DNA of 8,486 nt from Nitrospirota bacterium (lineage in GTDB: Bacteria > Nitrospirota > Thermodesulfovibrionia > Thermodesulfovibrionales > JdFR-88). Each line of letters begins with the position of its first letter. The first letter of the stretch is position 1. The DNA lies in NCBI GenBank assembly GCA_021819985.1, contig JAKAEG010000129.1, positions 1-8,486 on the forward strand, in the 5' to 3' direction. Below are positions 1 to 6,295 of the stretch, one piece after another. Both the position numbers and the translations under genes were made by a program. The notes below the pieces were generated by a model that searched no databases, was not told the origin of the DNA, and saw nothing but the letters and a program-made list of their open reading frames with translations.

Positions 1-864
1 GTGTTTGGCGGCGTTTCCCAACTGTCAGAGGAGGCAAAAGACCCGTCCAGCGAACTCAAGATAGCCATAGCGGGCCCGTTGAGCAGTGTGGTCCTGGCGG
101 GCTTCTTTTATGGGCTAAGTCTGCTGACGGGACAATTCGCGCGCCCTATCGTGGTTGCGGTTTTTTCATATCTGGCCATCATAAACGCGGCCCTGGCTGT
201 TTTTAACCTTATCCCCGGGTTCCCGCTTGACGGGGGCAGGGTTCTGAGGGCCATATATTGGGCGAAGAAAGGGTCCATTCAGAAGGCCACCAAACTTACC
301 TCGGATATTGGAAAGATCTTTGAGATATTCATGATCATCTGGGGTGGCCTTCAGGTGCTTGCCGGGGCCCTTATCGGCGGCCTTTGGCTTGTATTCATCG
401 GGATTTTCCTGAGGAGCGTGGCCCAAAGCGGCTATAAGGAAGTGGTCCTGAAACACATGCTTGAGACAACCCGTGTGGGCGACATAATGGTGCGGGAGGT
501 TGTGAAAGTGCAGCCCCAGGAACCCCTGGACAAGCTGATAAAGGATTATTTTCTCCATTACGGGTACAAGGGGTTCCCGGTGTTCGAGGGAAACGTGCCG
601 GTCGGTATAGTTTCGATACATGACGTGCTCGGGATACCGGAGGACGTGCTGGCGGTCAAAACCGTGCAAGAGGTAATGACCCCGCTGGACGAACGGTCCA
701 TTATTTCTCCGGAGACCCCGCTTTCCGAGGCATTCGGGCGGATGCGGCAGGACGGCAGGTTCCTTGTCATGGATAAGGGGCGCTTCGCCGGTCTTATAAC
801 AAAGACAGGCCTGTTGAGGTTCCTTGAAATAAAAAAGGCCTTTGAAGAGCAAGAAGAAAGTTAA
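1..864 (+). CDS. Site-2 intramembrane metalloprotease with two CBS domains (5'-truncated)
   Basis: This is the C-terminal part of an M50/S2P protease, which cuts membrane-embedded substrates within the bilayer. Residue 1 follows the window edge. The HEXXH zinc motif and first membrane helices expected upstream are missing, so the first GTG is almost certainly an internal Val codon of the conserved 'FGGV' stretch, not a start. Visible are the IAGPLSS segment (22-29), hydrophobic segments at about 26-43, 50-71 and 106-138, and the second catalytic motif NLIPGFPLDGG (69-79), in which Asp77 is the third zinc ligand of the family. Two CBS domains follow: about 155-212 (VGDIMVREV...VGIVSIHDVL) and 220-280 (VQEVMTPLD...AGLITKTGLL). 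CBS pairs usually bind adenine nucleotides and gate activity. The architecture matches SpoIVFB/Rip3-like proteases with CBS domains. The substrate cannot be inferred. It ends in TAA, 74 bp before the kinase. Confidence 0.9.
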   Translation: MFGGVSQLSEEAKDPSSELKIAIAGPLSSVVLAGFFYGLSLLTGQFARPIVVAVFSYLAIINAALAVFNLIPGFPLDGGRVLRAIYWAKKGSIQKATKLTSDIGKIFEIFMIIWGGLQVLAGALIGGLWLVFIGIFLRSVAQSGYKEVVLKHMLETTRVGDIMVREVVKVQPQEPLDKLIKDYFLHYGYKGFPVFEGNVPVGIVSIHDVLGIPEDVLAVKTVQEVMTPLDERSIISPETPLSEAFGRMRQDGRFLVMDKGRFAGLITKTGLLRFLEIKKAFEEQEES

Positions 865-873
865 AGCAGGCGC

Positions 874-897
874 GTGCCGCTGATGGCACCGATTTTT
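874..897 (+). terminator. Weak intrinsic terminator candidate after the S2P gene
   Basis: GTGCC (874-878) pairs with GGCAC (885-889) across a 6-nt loop and is followed by CGATTTTT. The stem is only 5 bp and the T tract overlaps the -35 box of the next promoter, so termination is probably partial. Confidence 0.4.
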
Positions 898-924
898 ACA
901 GTAAAAACCCTCCTTTGATATAAT
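895..924 (+). promoter_or_regulatory. Sigma-70-type promoter for the histidine kinase gene
   Basis: TTTACA (895-900) and a perfect TATAAT (919-924) are separated by 18 bp. The expected transcription start near 931 lies only about 8 nt before the first in-frame ATG (939). Confidence 0.7.
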
Positions 925-938
925 AGCCGCTATAAATC

Positions 939-2252
939 ATGATCCGGGAAAGCAGAAACGATATGGGAGCCAACAACAAAAAGTCCCATTTAGGTTTCGT
1001 CAATGGCCGCTCCGGCATAAGGACGAAGTTTGTGGTCCTGCTGCTGGCCTGGATTTTTCTCTCTTTCGGGGGATTGGCTTTCGCGTTTTTTACCGGGAAA
1101 CCGGGGACCAAGCTCTTCTTTTCCATTTATGCGGCCTTTGTGTCAGGCGCCGGTGTTGTGCTTGTCGTAAGGAAAATGCTTCTTGCCCCGCTGGCGGAAC
1201 TTTCAATAAAAAACGGCATGCTGGCGGAATCAGAGCTTAATTACCGCACGCTCAGGGCCGAGAAGGAATTTTCCGAAGCCATATTCAACTCCACCGCAAG
1301 CGGCGTTGCCGTCCTCGATGAAAACGGAAGAATACTGAGAATGAACCAGGCCGGGCTGGCGATACTGGAATTGTCTTTCGGCGAGATTTCAGGCACATAT
1401 ATAGAATCCATCAGCGAAGGGCTGGATGAGATGAAAAAGATCATCCTGAATCTGAGCCGTGAAATAAGCATAAAGACCGTAAACGGGAAAATAAAACCCA
1501 TTGGTTTTACGAATTCCCCGTTCCTTGACCACGAGGGGAAAGCCAAGGGGACGATCATCGTGTTCAGGGACCTGACTGAAATAAAAAAGCTCAGGGCGGA
1601 GATAAACAAGAAACAGCATTTCGAGTCCATGGGAAAGGTCATGGCCGGAGTGGCGCACGAGATAAGAAATCCGCTTTTCGCAATACAGTCGATCGGACAG
1701 ATACTGGAAAGGGAGGTGCCTTCCGCCCGTCAGCAGGCCCTTATAAGCGCCATGCTTAAAGAGACCGGCAGGATGAAAACCCTCATTGAGGACCTGCTTT
1801 TCTATAGCCGCCCTTCAAAACTTGAGGTGGCCGGAATAGACCTGGATTTTTTTTTCGAGGACATCATTAATTCCCTCAGATTGGGAGGTTATCAGCCCAG
1901 GGTTTTATTGAGTTGTCCCGTTCCCGTGAAGATAATCGCGGACAGCGACAAGATGAGACAGGTTTTTTTAAACCTCATGGACAACGCGGCGGGGGCCTCC
2001 TGCAGCCAGGTGGACATAACGGCGGATCGGAAAAACGGCATGGCCGTGATAACCTTCCGGGACAACGGCAAAGCGATAGATGAGAAGGACATCGAAAAAA
2101 TATTCGACCCTTTTTTCACCACGAAAAAAGAAGGCACCGGGCTTGGGCTTCCAATATGCAGGAAGATCGTGGAGGACCATAAGGGCCGGATCGAGATAAA
2201 AAGCGTCAAGGCGGAGGGCACGACCGTCACAATAGCGCTGCCCGTGGAATAA
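939..2252 (+). CDS. Membrane PAS-domain sensor histidine kinase
   Basis: This predicted inner-membrane kinase autophosphorylates on His and passes the phosphate to a response regulator. Domains in order: a short basic N-terminus; two membrane helices (about 31-52 and 59-78) with almost no periplasmic loop; a PAS domain (about 108-212, FNSTASGVAVLDENGRIL...); a HisKA domain with the H-box VAHEIRNPL, phospho-acceptor His240; and a HATPase_c domain with N-box (NLMDN, 345-349), G1 box DNGKAI (375-380), F-box FDPFFTTK and G2 box GTGLGL. The G1 box has Ala where the usual DxGxG has its second Gly. The small membrane part suggests sensing inside the cell or membrane through PAS. ATG939 is the first start and has no Shine-Dalgarno. 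ATG963 is in frame with a weak GGGAA 13 nt upstream and could be the true start. A receiver gene lies convergent 17 bp downstream and is the best partner candidate here. Confidence 0.9.
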   Translation: MIRESRNDMGANNKKSHLGFVNGRSGIRTKFVVLLLAWIFLSFGGLAFAFFTGKPGTKLFFSIYAAFVSGAGVVLVVRKMLLAPLAELSIKNGMLAESELNYRTLRAEKEFSEAIFNSTASGVAVLDENGRILRMNQAGLAILELSFGEISGTYIESISEGLDEMKKIILNLSREISIKTVNGKIKPIGFTNSPFLDHEGKAKGTIIVFRDLTEIKKLRAEINKKQHFESMGKVMAGVAHEIRNPLFAIQSIGQILEREVPSARQQALISAMLKETGRMKTLIEDLLFYSRPSKLEVAGIDLDFFFEDIINSLRLGGYQPRVLLSCPVPVKIIADSDKMRQVFLNLMDNAAGASCSQVDITADRKNGMAVITFRDNGKAIDEKDIEKIFDPFFTTKKEGTGLGLPICRKIVEDHKGRIEIKSVKAEGTTVTIALPVE

Positions 2253-2269
2253 AAACCGCCTCTTCTAAA

Positions 2270-2725
2270 TCAAAAGGGAAAGCTCCCCTGTATGCCCCCC
2301 AGGCCCTTGAAATCGTTTGAAGCGCGTAAGTTCTTCGCCTGTTTTTTGGGAGGGGTTACAGGTATCCCGCAGTCTTTGGCCTTATCGAGGAGGTCATTGA
2401 TATCGAGCGGTTTTTCATAATAATGATATGCGCCATTGGCGTAAGCCGCCTCTTTCATTTCAGGCGTGCTGTAGGCTGTCATGATTATTACCTTTGGGGC
2501 CGGACTGTGGGCCTTTATATGTTCCAGAAGCTGCAGGCCCTCGAAGCCGTAAACGCCGCTTAAACGTATGTCCGCTATTACCAGGTCGATCTGGTGCGTA
2601 TGGAGGGCCTCCTCGGCCTCTTCGATCTTTCCCGTCGTGATGACCGACACGGAAGGGCTGCTCAGAAGATGTGAAAGACTAAGGAGGATAGTGGGCTCAT
2701 CGTCCACTATAAGCACTTTCTTCAT
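2270..2725 (-). CDS. Stand-alone receiver-domain response regulator (CheY-like)
   Basis: A 151-residue protein made of one REC domain plus a short tail. Visible are the acidic pair D8-D9 in VLIVDDEP, phospho-acceptor Asp52 (VIADIRLSG), Thr83 (IIMTAYS) and Lys105 (YEKPLD), the complete receiver active site. Residues 121-151 (PVTPPKKQAKNL...) have no recognisable DNA-binding or enzymatic domain, so output is probably by protein contact or phosphorelay. The start is set at ATG2725 because GGAGGGG sits just upstream and the product then begins MKKVLIVDDEP, typical of receivers. A longer reading frame to 2782 is open but would add 19 residues across the Shine-Dalgarno. It is convergent with the kinase gene, so the two are not one operon. 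Partnership is inferred from proximity only. Confidence 0.9.
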   Translation of the reverse strand: MKKVLIVDDEPTILLSLSHLLSSPSVSVITTGKIEEAEEALHTHQIDLVIADIRLSGVYGFEGLQLLEHIKAHSPAPKVIIMTAYSTPEMKEAAYANGAYHYYEKPLDINDLLDKAKDCGIPVTPPKKQAKNLRASNDFKGLGGIQGSFPF

Positions 2726-2727
2726 TT

Positions 2728-2734
2728 CCCCTCC
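2728..2734 (-). promoter_or_regulatory. Shine-Dalgarno deciding the receiver start
   Basis: On the minus strand GGAGGGG lies 2 nt before ATG2725 (core GGAGG about 4 nt away). It supports the shorter 151-residue product. Confidence 0.65.
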
Positions 2735-2752
2735 CCCTGCGCTCACGCGTAT

Positions 2753-2782
2753 AAAATACATTGCCGTAACCGGTTTTATCAA
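2753..2782 (-). promoter_or_regulatory. Candidate promoter for the receiver gene
   Basis: TTGATA (2782-2777) and TATTTT (2758-2753) are 18 bp apart on the minus strand. The predicted start near 2746 gives a leader of about 20 nt holding the Shine-Dalgarno. The -10 is a poor match, so this is tentative. Confidence 0.4.
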
Positions 2783-2820
2783 TAGTTTTTTTAAGACTGG
2801 CGAGGTGAAACCGCGCTATC

Positions 2821-2829
2821 TGATATAAT
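2821..2829 (+). promoter_or_regulatory. Extended -10 box directly upstream of the DUF5714 gene
   Basis: TGA followed by TATAAT (2824-2829) forms a TGn-TATAAT extended -10. Only 6 nt separate it from ATG2836, so transcription would start at or beside the A of the start codon. No clear -35 is seen at 17 bp (CGAGGT), which an extended -10 can tolerate. Confidence 0.6.
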
Positions 2830-2835
2830 TTTATT

Positions 2836-3594
2836 ATGGCGGGAAATACGGAAAACTGCGGGGTCTGCGGCGCGCCGCTACAGTATGTGACCGTTTCCAA
2901 AGAGGCTTCCTGCTCGGTCTGCGGCCGGAAGGAAAAAGCACATATCGTCTGTCCTGGCAGACATTACCTTTGTGATTCCTGTCATGGCCTGGATGCAAAA
3001 AAAATGGTCCGGGAAATGTCGCTCCTCACATTGGAGACAGACCCGGTCCAGAGCGCGATGGCGATGTTCCACCAGCCCGTGCTGCCCATGCTTGGCTGTG
3101 AGCATGCCTATATTGCCGCCGGCGCGTTGATGTCTGCGATTAGAAACGGCGGGCGCGTAAGAATAAGCAACGAGGACCTGGAAGAAGCCTTTCAAAGACT
3201 GGGAAGGCAGGCCGTCGGCGGTTACTGCGGCCTGACCGGCGTGTGCGGCGTGGTGCCGGCTATAGGCGCCTGCGTATCGATACTCTATGGCTCAAAATGC
3301 GGCAGGGACATGGAGCAGAGGCTCACGATGGAGGCCACGGCAAGAGTGGCTTCCGAGATACTGGCTTTGACCGGGCCAAGCTGCTGTAAAGCTTACACGT
3401 TGGCCGGTCTGAATGTCGCAGTGGATTTTCTGAAAGAGGCTTCAGGTATCCTGTTGCCGGTCAGGGACAGGGCGCCCAAGTGCTTATGGAGCGCAAAACA
3501 TCCGCATGGATGCAGGCGCGAAAGATGCCCTTACTTCGACGCTGAAAAGAGTGTCCCGTTTATTGGAAATCCGGCCCCCGGCGGGAGCTGTTGA
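2836..3594 (+). CDS. Cysteine-rich DUF5714-family protein
   Basis: A 252-residue soluble protein of unknown function. I recognise the DUF5714 core by GGYCGLTGVCG (128-138), the following PAIGACVSIL, and GPSCCKAYTLAGLNVAVDFL (180-199). The N-terminus looks like a zinc ribbon or iron-sulfur module with CxxC pairs at C8/C11, C26/C29 and C46/C49 plus C39. The C-terminus has C216, C226 and C231 in a CLWS...HGCRRERCPYF arrangement. There are 18 cysteines in all, far above a normal cytosolic protein, pointing to bound metal. DUF5714 occurs fused to or beside methyltransferases in some anaerobes (recollection of the family, not visible here). No methyltransferase lies in this window. The start ATG2836 has no Shine-Dalgarno and sits 6 nt after a TATAAT box. 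It is a single-gene unit followed by a GC-rich hairpin. Confidence 0.8.
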   Translation: MAGNTENCGVCGAPLQYVTVSKEASCSVCGRKEKAHIVCPGRHYLCDSCHGLDAKKMVREMSLLTLETDPVQSAMAMFHQPVLPMLGCEHAYIAAGALMSAIRNGGRVRISNEDLEEAFQRLGRQAVGGYCGLTGVCGVVPAIGACVSILYGSKCGRDMEQRLTMEATARVASEILALTGPSCCKAYTLAGLNVAVDFLKEASGILLPVRDRAPKCLWSAKHPHGCRRERCPYFDAEKSVPFIGNPAPGGSC

Positions 3595-3604
3595 AGGCCT
3601 TAAT

Positions 3605-3621
3605 GCGTCCCGTGCGGACGC
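3605..3621 (+). terminator. GC-rich hairpin after the DUF5714 gene
   Basis: GCGTCC (3605-3610) pairs perfectly with GGACGC (3616-3621) over a 5-nt loop, 10 bp after the stop codon. No T tract follows, so it may be an RNA 3' end structure rather than a true intrinsic terminator. Confidence 0.4.
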
Positions 3622-3666
3622 GGACCATTTAGCAGGCCGTTGAAAAACTCTATTGTGATTTTGTCT

Positions 3667-3692
3667 GTCATTCCCGCGTAGGCGGGAATCCA
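3667..3692 (+). repeat. Dispersed hairpin repeat unit A (plus orientation)
   Basis: The unit begins GTCATTCCCGC and ends GCGGGAATCCA. The inner arms ATTCCCGC/GCGGGAAT pair perfectly while the outer GTC/CCA ends do not, giving the unit a direction. A related unit is at 8397-8427. Confidence 0.75.
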
Positions 3693-3710
3693 TTTAAAAA
3701 CAAGTCAAAT

Positions 3711-3740
3711 TGGATGCCCGATTAATACCTCGGGCATGAC
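3711..3740 (-). repeat. Dispersed hairpin repeat unit B (minus orientation)
   Basis: On the minus strand it starts GTCATGCCCGAGG and ends TCGGGCATCCA, the same layout as unit A with ATGCCCGA/TCGGGCAT as the stem. The same unit recurs at 8350-8380, also followed on the plus strand by GTCTT and A/T bases. Confidence 0.75.
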
Positions 3741-3786
3741 GTCTTTAATGAAACCCGCGTTTTTCAACAGCCTGTTAGTTTAGAAT

Positions 3787-3817
3787 AAAAAAGAAAAAAA
3801 TCCCGTCAGATCAGGGG
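3787..3817 (-). terminator. Weak terminator candidate after ubiD
   Basis: Downstream of the ubiD stop the minus strand has a short imperfect CCCC...CGGG hairpin followed by ATTTTTTTCTTTTTT. The T tract is strong but the stem is poor. Confidence 0.35.
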
Positions 3818-3826
3818 CTGGTTAAA

Positions 3827-5269
3827 TTAAAGCCCGTATTCCTTCCATTTGCCGTCGACCAGATTTTTTATTTCAGGGGACATCTCTATGTCCGGCGGCC
3901 ATTCGCGGGTAAAGCCCTCATTGGCCGTCTTCTTCGTGGCATCTATCCCCATCTTGCCGCCGTAGGCCGGTATGGGCGAGGCGTGCTCCAATGCGTCCAG
4001 CGGGCCCTCAACGATGACGACATCGCGCTTGGGGTCGATATTGTTGCCCAGCCTCCAGAGCACTTCGGACAGGTCCTGCACATTTACCCATTTATCCATG
4101 ACCAATATGGTCTTTACAAAACCAAGTTGGCCCAGGCCCCATAGCGCGTACATTACCTTGCGCGCATGGCCAGGATAACGTTTGTCTATGGAAACAATGG
4201 CCATATTGTGGAATACGCCCTCCAAGGGAAGGTTCAAGTCGACTATTTCCGGGAGCTGTTTTTTTATTAACGGCAGGAATATGCGCTCGGTTGCCTTTGC
4301 GATGTAGCAGTCTTCCATTGGAGGCCTGCCTACTATTGTGGCCGTGTATATGGGGTCCCTGCGCATGGTTATGCAGGTAATATGAAATACAGGGTACATA
4401 TCGGCAAGACTGTAATATCCGGTATGGTCGCCAAAGGGGCCTTCAAGCCTCTGCTCTCCAGGGTCGCAGTAACCTTCCAGCACTATCTCGGCATTGGACG
4501 GAACCTCCAGGTCCACCGTTTCGCATTTTGTCAGCTCCACGGGGGCTTTTCGCAGAAACCCGGCAAAGAGCATCTCGTCAATGCCTTCGGGCAGCGGGGC
4601 GGTCGCGGAATAAAGTGTCGCCGGGTCCGAGCCTATGGCGACCGCAACAGGCAGTCTCAGGCCCATCGCCGCCGCCTTTCTGTAATGCCTGGCCCCGTCC
4701 TTATGTATGTGCCAGTGCATGCCCGTGGTGTGCCCGTCGAACACCTGCATCCTGTACATGCCGCAGTTTCTCTCCCCTGTTTCGGGGTCTTTCGTAAAGA
4801 CCATAGGCAGGGTGATGAACCTGCCGCCGTCAAGAGGCCAGGTCTTAAGCAACGGGAAAATGTCCAGCGTTGGGTTTTCCTTTATGACCACTTCCTTGCA
4901 AGGGCCGCTTTTCACATATTTCGGGATGAAATCGGCAAGCCTTTTCAGCTTTGGAAGGGCTTTCAGTTTTTCTATCAGGTTTACCGGGATATCGGGCTCC
5001 AGGAACTCAAGCATCCTTCCGCCTATCTCATCCAGGTTATCCACCTGGAGGGCAAGTTCCATTCGCTCGCGGGATCCAAAGAGGTTTACGGCACAGGGCA
5101 CGCGGGAACCTTTCGGGTTTTCGAAAATAAGCGCGGGTCCTCCCGCTTTTATCACACGGTCGTTAATTTCGGCTATCTCCAGGTCCGGGTCGGCCTGGGC
5201 GGTGATCCTTTTCAAAAGCGAGCGCTTCTCAAGAGCGCTTATGAATTCTCTCAGGTCTTTGTATGCCAT
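3827..5269 (-). CDS. ubiD: UbiD-family prenylated-FMN-dependent decarboxylase
   Basis: A 480-residue protein of typical UbiD length (E. coli UbiD is about 497). The family decarboxylates, or reversibly carboxylates, aromatic or unsaturated acids using prFMN supplied by UbiX. Numbering from ATG5269: AYKDLREFISALE start; GGPALIFENPKG (43-54); the prFMN/Mn region RNCGMYRMQV with N168 and R173; DPATLYSA (215-222); and EGPFGDHTGYY with E276 and D281, which with R173 matches the R-E-E/D active-site triad. The C-terminal half (YPGHARKVM, ASPIPAYGGKMGIDATKK, REWPP) follows quinone-pathway UbiDs. Its likely role is a menaquinone or ubiquinone-type decarboxylation, but no ubiX, mqn or ubi neighbour is present, so the substrate is inferred. 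The start 5269 is preferred over ATG5299 because a TATAAT lies between them, 6 nt before 5269. Divergent from the permease operon. Confidence 0.93.
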   Translation of the reverse strand: MAYKDLREFISALEKRSLLKRITAQADPDLEIAEINDRVIKAGGPALIFENPKGSRVPCAVNLFGSRERMELALQVDNLDEIGGRMLEFLEPDIPVNLIEKLKALPKLKRLADFIPKYVKSGPCKEVVIKENPTLDIFPLLKTWPLDGGRFITLPMVFTKDPETGERNCGMYRMQVFDGHTTGMHWHIHKDGARHYRKAAAMGLRLPVAVAIGSDPATLYSATAPLPEGIDEMLFAGFLRKAPVELTKCETVDLEVPSNAEIVLEGYCDPGEQRLEGPFGDHTGYYSLADMYPVFHITCITMRRDPIYTATIVGRPPMEDCYIAKATERIFLPLIKKQLPEIVDLNLPLEGVFHNMAIVSIDKRYPGHARKVMYALWGLGQLGFVKTILVMDKWVNVQDLSEVLWRLGNNIDPKRDVVIVEGPLDALEHASPIPAYGGKMGIDATKKTANEGFTREWPPDIEMSPEIKNLVDGKWKEYGL

Positions 5270-5275
5270 CTGGAA

Positions 5276-5306
5276 ATTATAGGATAGAGGAGGGTGCAAA
5301 ATCCAA
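5276..5306 (-). promoter_or_regulatory. Promoter for ubiD, next to the start codon
   Basis: On the minus strand a perfect TATAAT (5281-5276) ends 6 nt before ATG5269, with TTGGAT (5306-5301) 19 bp upstream as a possible -35. There is no Shine-Dalgarno in the 6-nt gap; transcription would start at the start codon. Confidence 0.6.
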
Positions 5307-5345
5307 TGAGAGGGGTAAGGGTGTGCTTATAAGAGGGATGCCGGG

Positions 5346-5351
5346 TATAAT
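5346..5351 (+). promoter_or_regulatory. -10 box for the permease operon
   Basis: A perfect TATAAT ends 8 nt before ATG5360. No convincing -35 is seen near 5322-5328 (TGTGCTT), and no Shine-Dalgarno lies between the box and the start codon. Confidence 0.55.
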
Positions 5352-5359
5352 AAATCGAT

Positions 5360-6295
5360 ATGCGTTTTGCGGTTTATCTCATTAAAAAACTCATTATCAC
5401 CATATTTCTGCTCCTTGGGATTACCTTTATAACTTTTTCGCTCACGAGGGCGCTTCCGGGAGACCCCGCCCTGGCGCTGGTCGGGCAGAGGGCAAGCCCG
5501 GATGTCATAGCGGCCATTAGAAAACAGATCGGGGCGGACAGGCCTTTCATCGTCCAGTACCTGGATTATGTGAAGCTGCTTTCAAGGGGGCAGATGGGCC
5601 GGTCCTATTCGACAAGGAAGGAAGTCCTTGATGAGATCAAGACCAAATTCCCCAATACTCTGAAGCTGGCCTTGGCGGCGATGCTTTTGTCGGTGCCCTT
5701 TGGGGCGGGCCTGGGCTTCTGGGCGGCCATCAAACGCGGCACAAGGACCGATACGCTTTTAAGCTCGATAAGTATTGTGGGCATAAGCGTTCCGGTCTTT
5801 TTCAGCGGGATTCTGCTTATGCTCCTGGTGAGTCTCCGGCTTAAACTGTTACCGCCATCCGGGACGGGCGGCCTGCGTTTTCTGCTTCTGCCCGCCGTCA
5901 CGCTTGCGCTTCCCTCCGCGGCCACCCTGGCCAGAGTAGCAAGGACCATGGTGCTCGATATCATGGACATGCCTTTCGTGAAGACGGCGAGGGCAAAGGG
6001 AATAGGGGAATGGCGGGTGAACGCGGTCCATATACTCAGGAATGCCCTTATACCGATCGTCACTGTAATGGGACTTGATTTCGGCAGCTATCTGAATGGC
6101 GCTGTGCTTACAGAAACCATTTTCGGATGGGACGGGATAGGCAGGTACGCCGTGGATGGAATTATGAGGAGGGACTATCCGGTTGTCCTTGGAACAATTC
6201 TGGTGGGGACGGCCGTTTTCATTATCGTAAACATGGTGGTCGATATCGCTTACCATGCGCTGGACCCGCGCGTAAGGGTCTTCAACAAGAAATGA
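5360..6295 (+). CDS. DppB/OppB-type ABC transporter permease
   Basis: A 311-residue inner-membrane permease subunit of the peptide/nickel importer family (BPD_transp_1). The N-terminal helix (about 10-28) runs into LTRALPGDPA, a hallmark of DppB-type proteins. Membrane helices follow at about 100-123, 134-160, 173-193, 229-250 and 277-298. The EAA-loop sequence that contacts the ATPase is at 208-232 (KTARAKGIGEWRV...LRNALIP), and the family motif VLTETIFGWDGIGR is at 249-262. The length is normal. It is the first gene of a two-gene unit; its stop overlaps the start of the next gene (ATGA). The substrate could be a di- or oligopeptide, nickel or another small ligand. No ATPase or binding-protein gene is in the window. 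Start ATG5360 has no Shine-Dalgarno and lies 8 nt after a TATAAT. Confidence 0.93.
   Translation: MRFAVYLIKKLIITIFLLLGITFITFSLTRALPGDPALALVGQRASPDVIAAIRKQIGADRPFIVQYLDYVKLLSRGQMGRSYSTRKEVLDEIKTKFPNTLKLALAAMLLSVPFGAGLGFWAAIKRGTRTDTLLSSISIVGISVPVFFSGILLMLLVSLRLKLLPPSGTGGLRFLLLPAVTLALPSAATLARVARTMVLDIMDMPFVKTARAKGIGEWRVNAVHILRNALIPIVTVMGLDFGSYLNGAVLTETIFGWDGIGRYAVDGIMRRDYPVVLGTILVGTAVFIIVNMVVDIAYHALDPRVRVFNKK

Larger units (their letters stand above)
3630..3777. mobile_element. MITE-like palindromic element with terminal inverted repeats and TA flanks
   Basis: Left end 3629-3648 and the reverse complement of 3759-3778 match at 17 of 20 positions, sharing the core GTTGAAAAAC. TA occurs just outside each end (3630-3631 and 3776-3777), giving a 144-bp element (3632-3775) that fits TA-targeting (IS630/mariner-like) transposition. 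Each arm has exactly 18 nt between the terminal repeat and an internal hairpin unit beginning GTCAT. The two hairpins face each other across an 18-nt centre. There is no reading frame for a transposase, so it would be non-autonomous. It lies between the convergent DUF5714 and ubiD genes. Confidence 0.65.

Noticed and set aside
166..852. Long minus-strand open frame opposite the S2P gene
   Set aside because: It is the complement of a clearly conserved protease/CBS coding frame, has no recognisable domain, and its composition (rich in H, P, R and Y) is typical of a shadow frame.
2726..2782. Longer start for the receiver protein
   Set aside because: It would place the strong Shine-Dalgarno and the likely promoter within the coding sequence and add residues not typical of receivers.
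2697..2900. Minus-strand frame across the receiver/DUF5714 gap
   Set aside because: It overlaps both gene starts in another frame and has no domain or ribosome binding site.
3484..3693. Minus-strand frame beginning MDSRLRGNDR
   Set aside because: This N-terminus is the known by-product of translating the GTCATTCCCGC-type repeat; the rest overlaps the DUF5714 gene.
3667..3740. CRISPR-like repeat spacing
   Set aside because: There are only two units, in opposite orientation, with different stems and loops and no cas genes; they fit a MITE interior.
4382..5287. 301-codon plus-strand open frame opposite ubiD
   Set aside because: The minus strand encodes a full-length UbiD with all motifs; the plus-strand product resembles nothing and has no start signals.
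6127..6291. Longer N-terminus for the second permease
   Set aside because: It lies entirely inside the first permease gene and gives no membrane-protein sequence; the ATGA overlap start at 6292 yields the normal DppC beginning.
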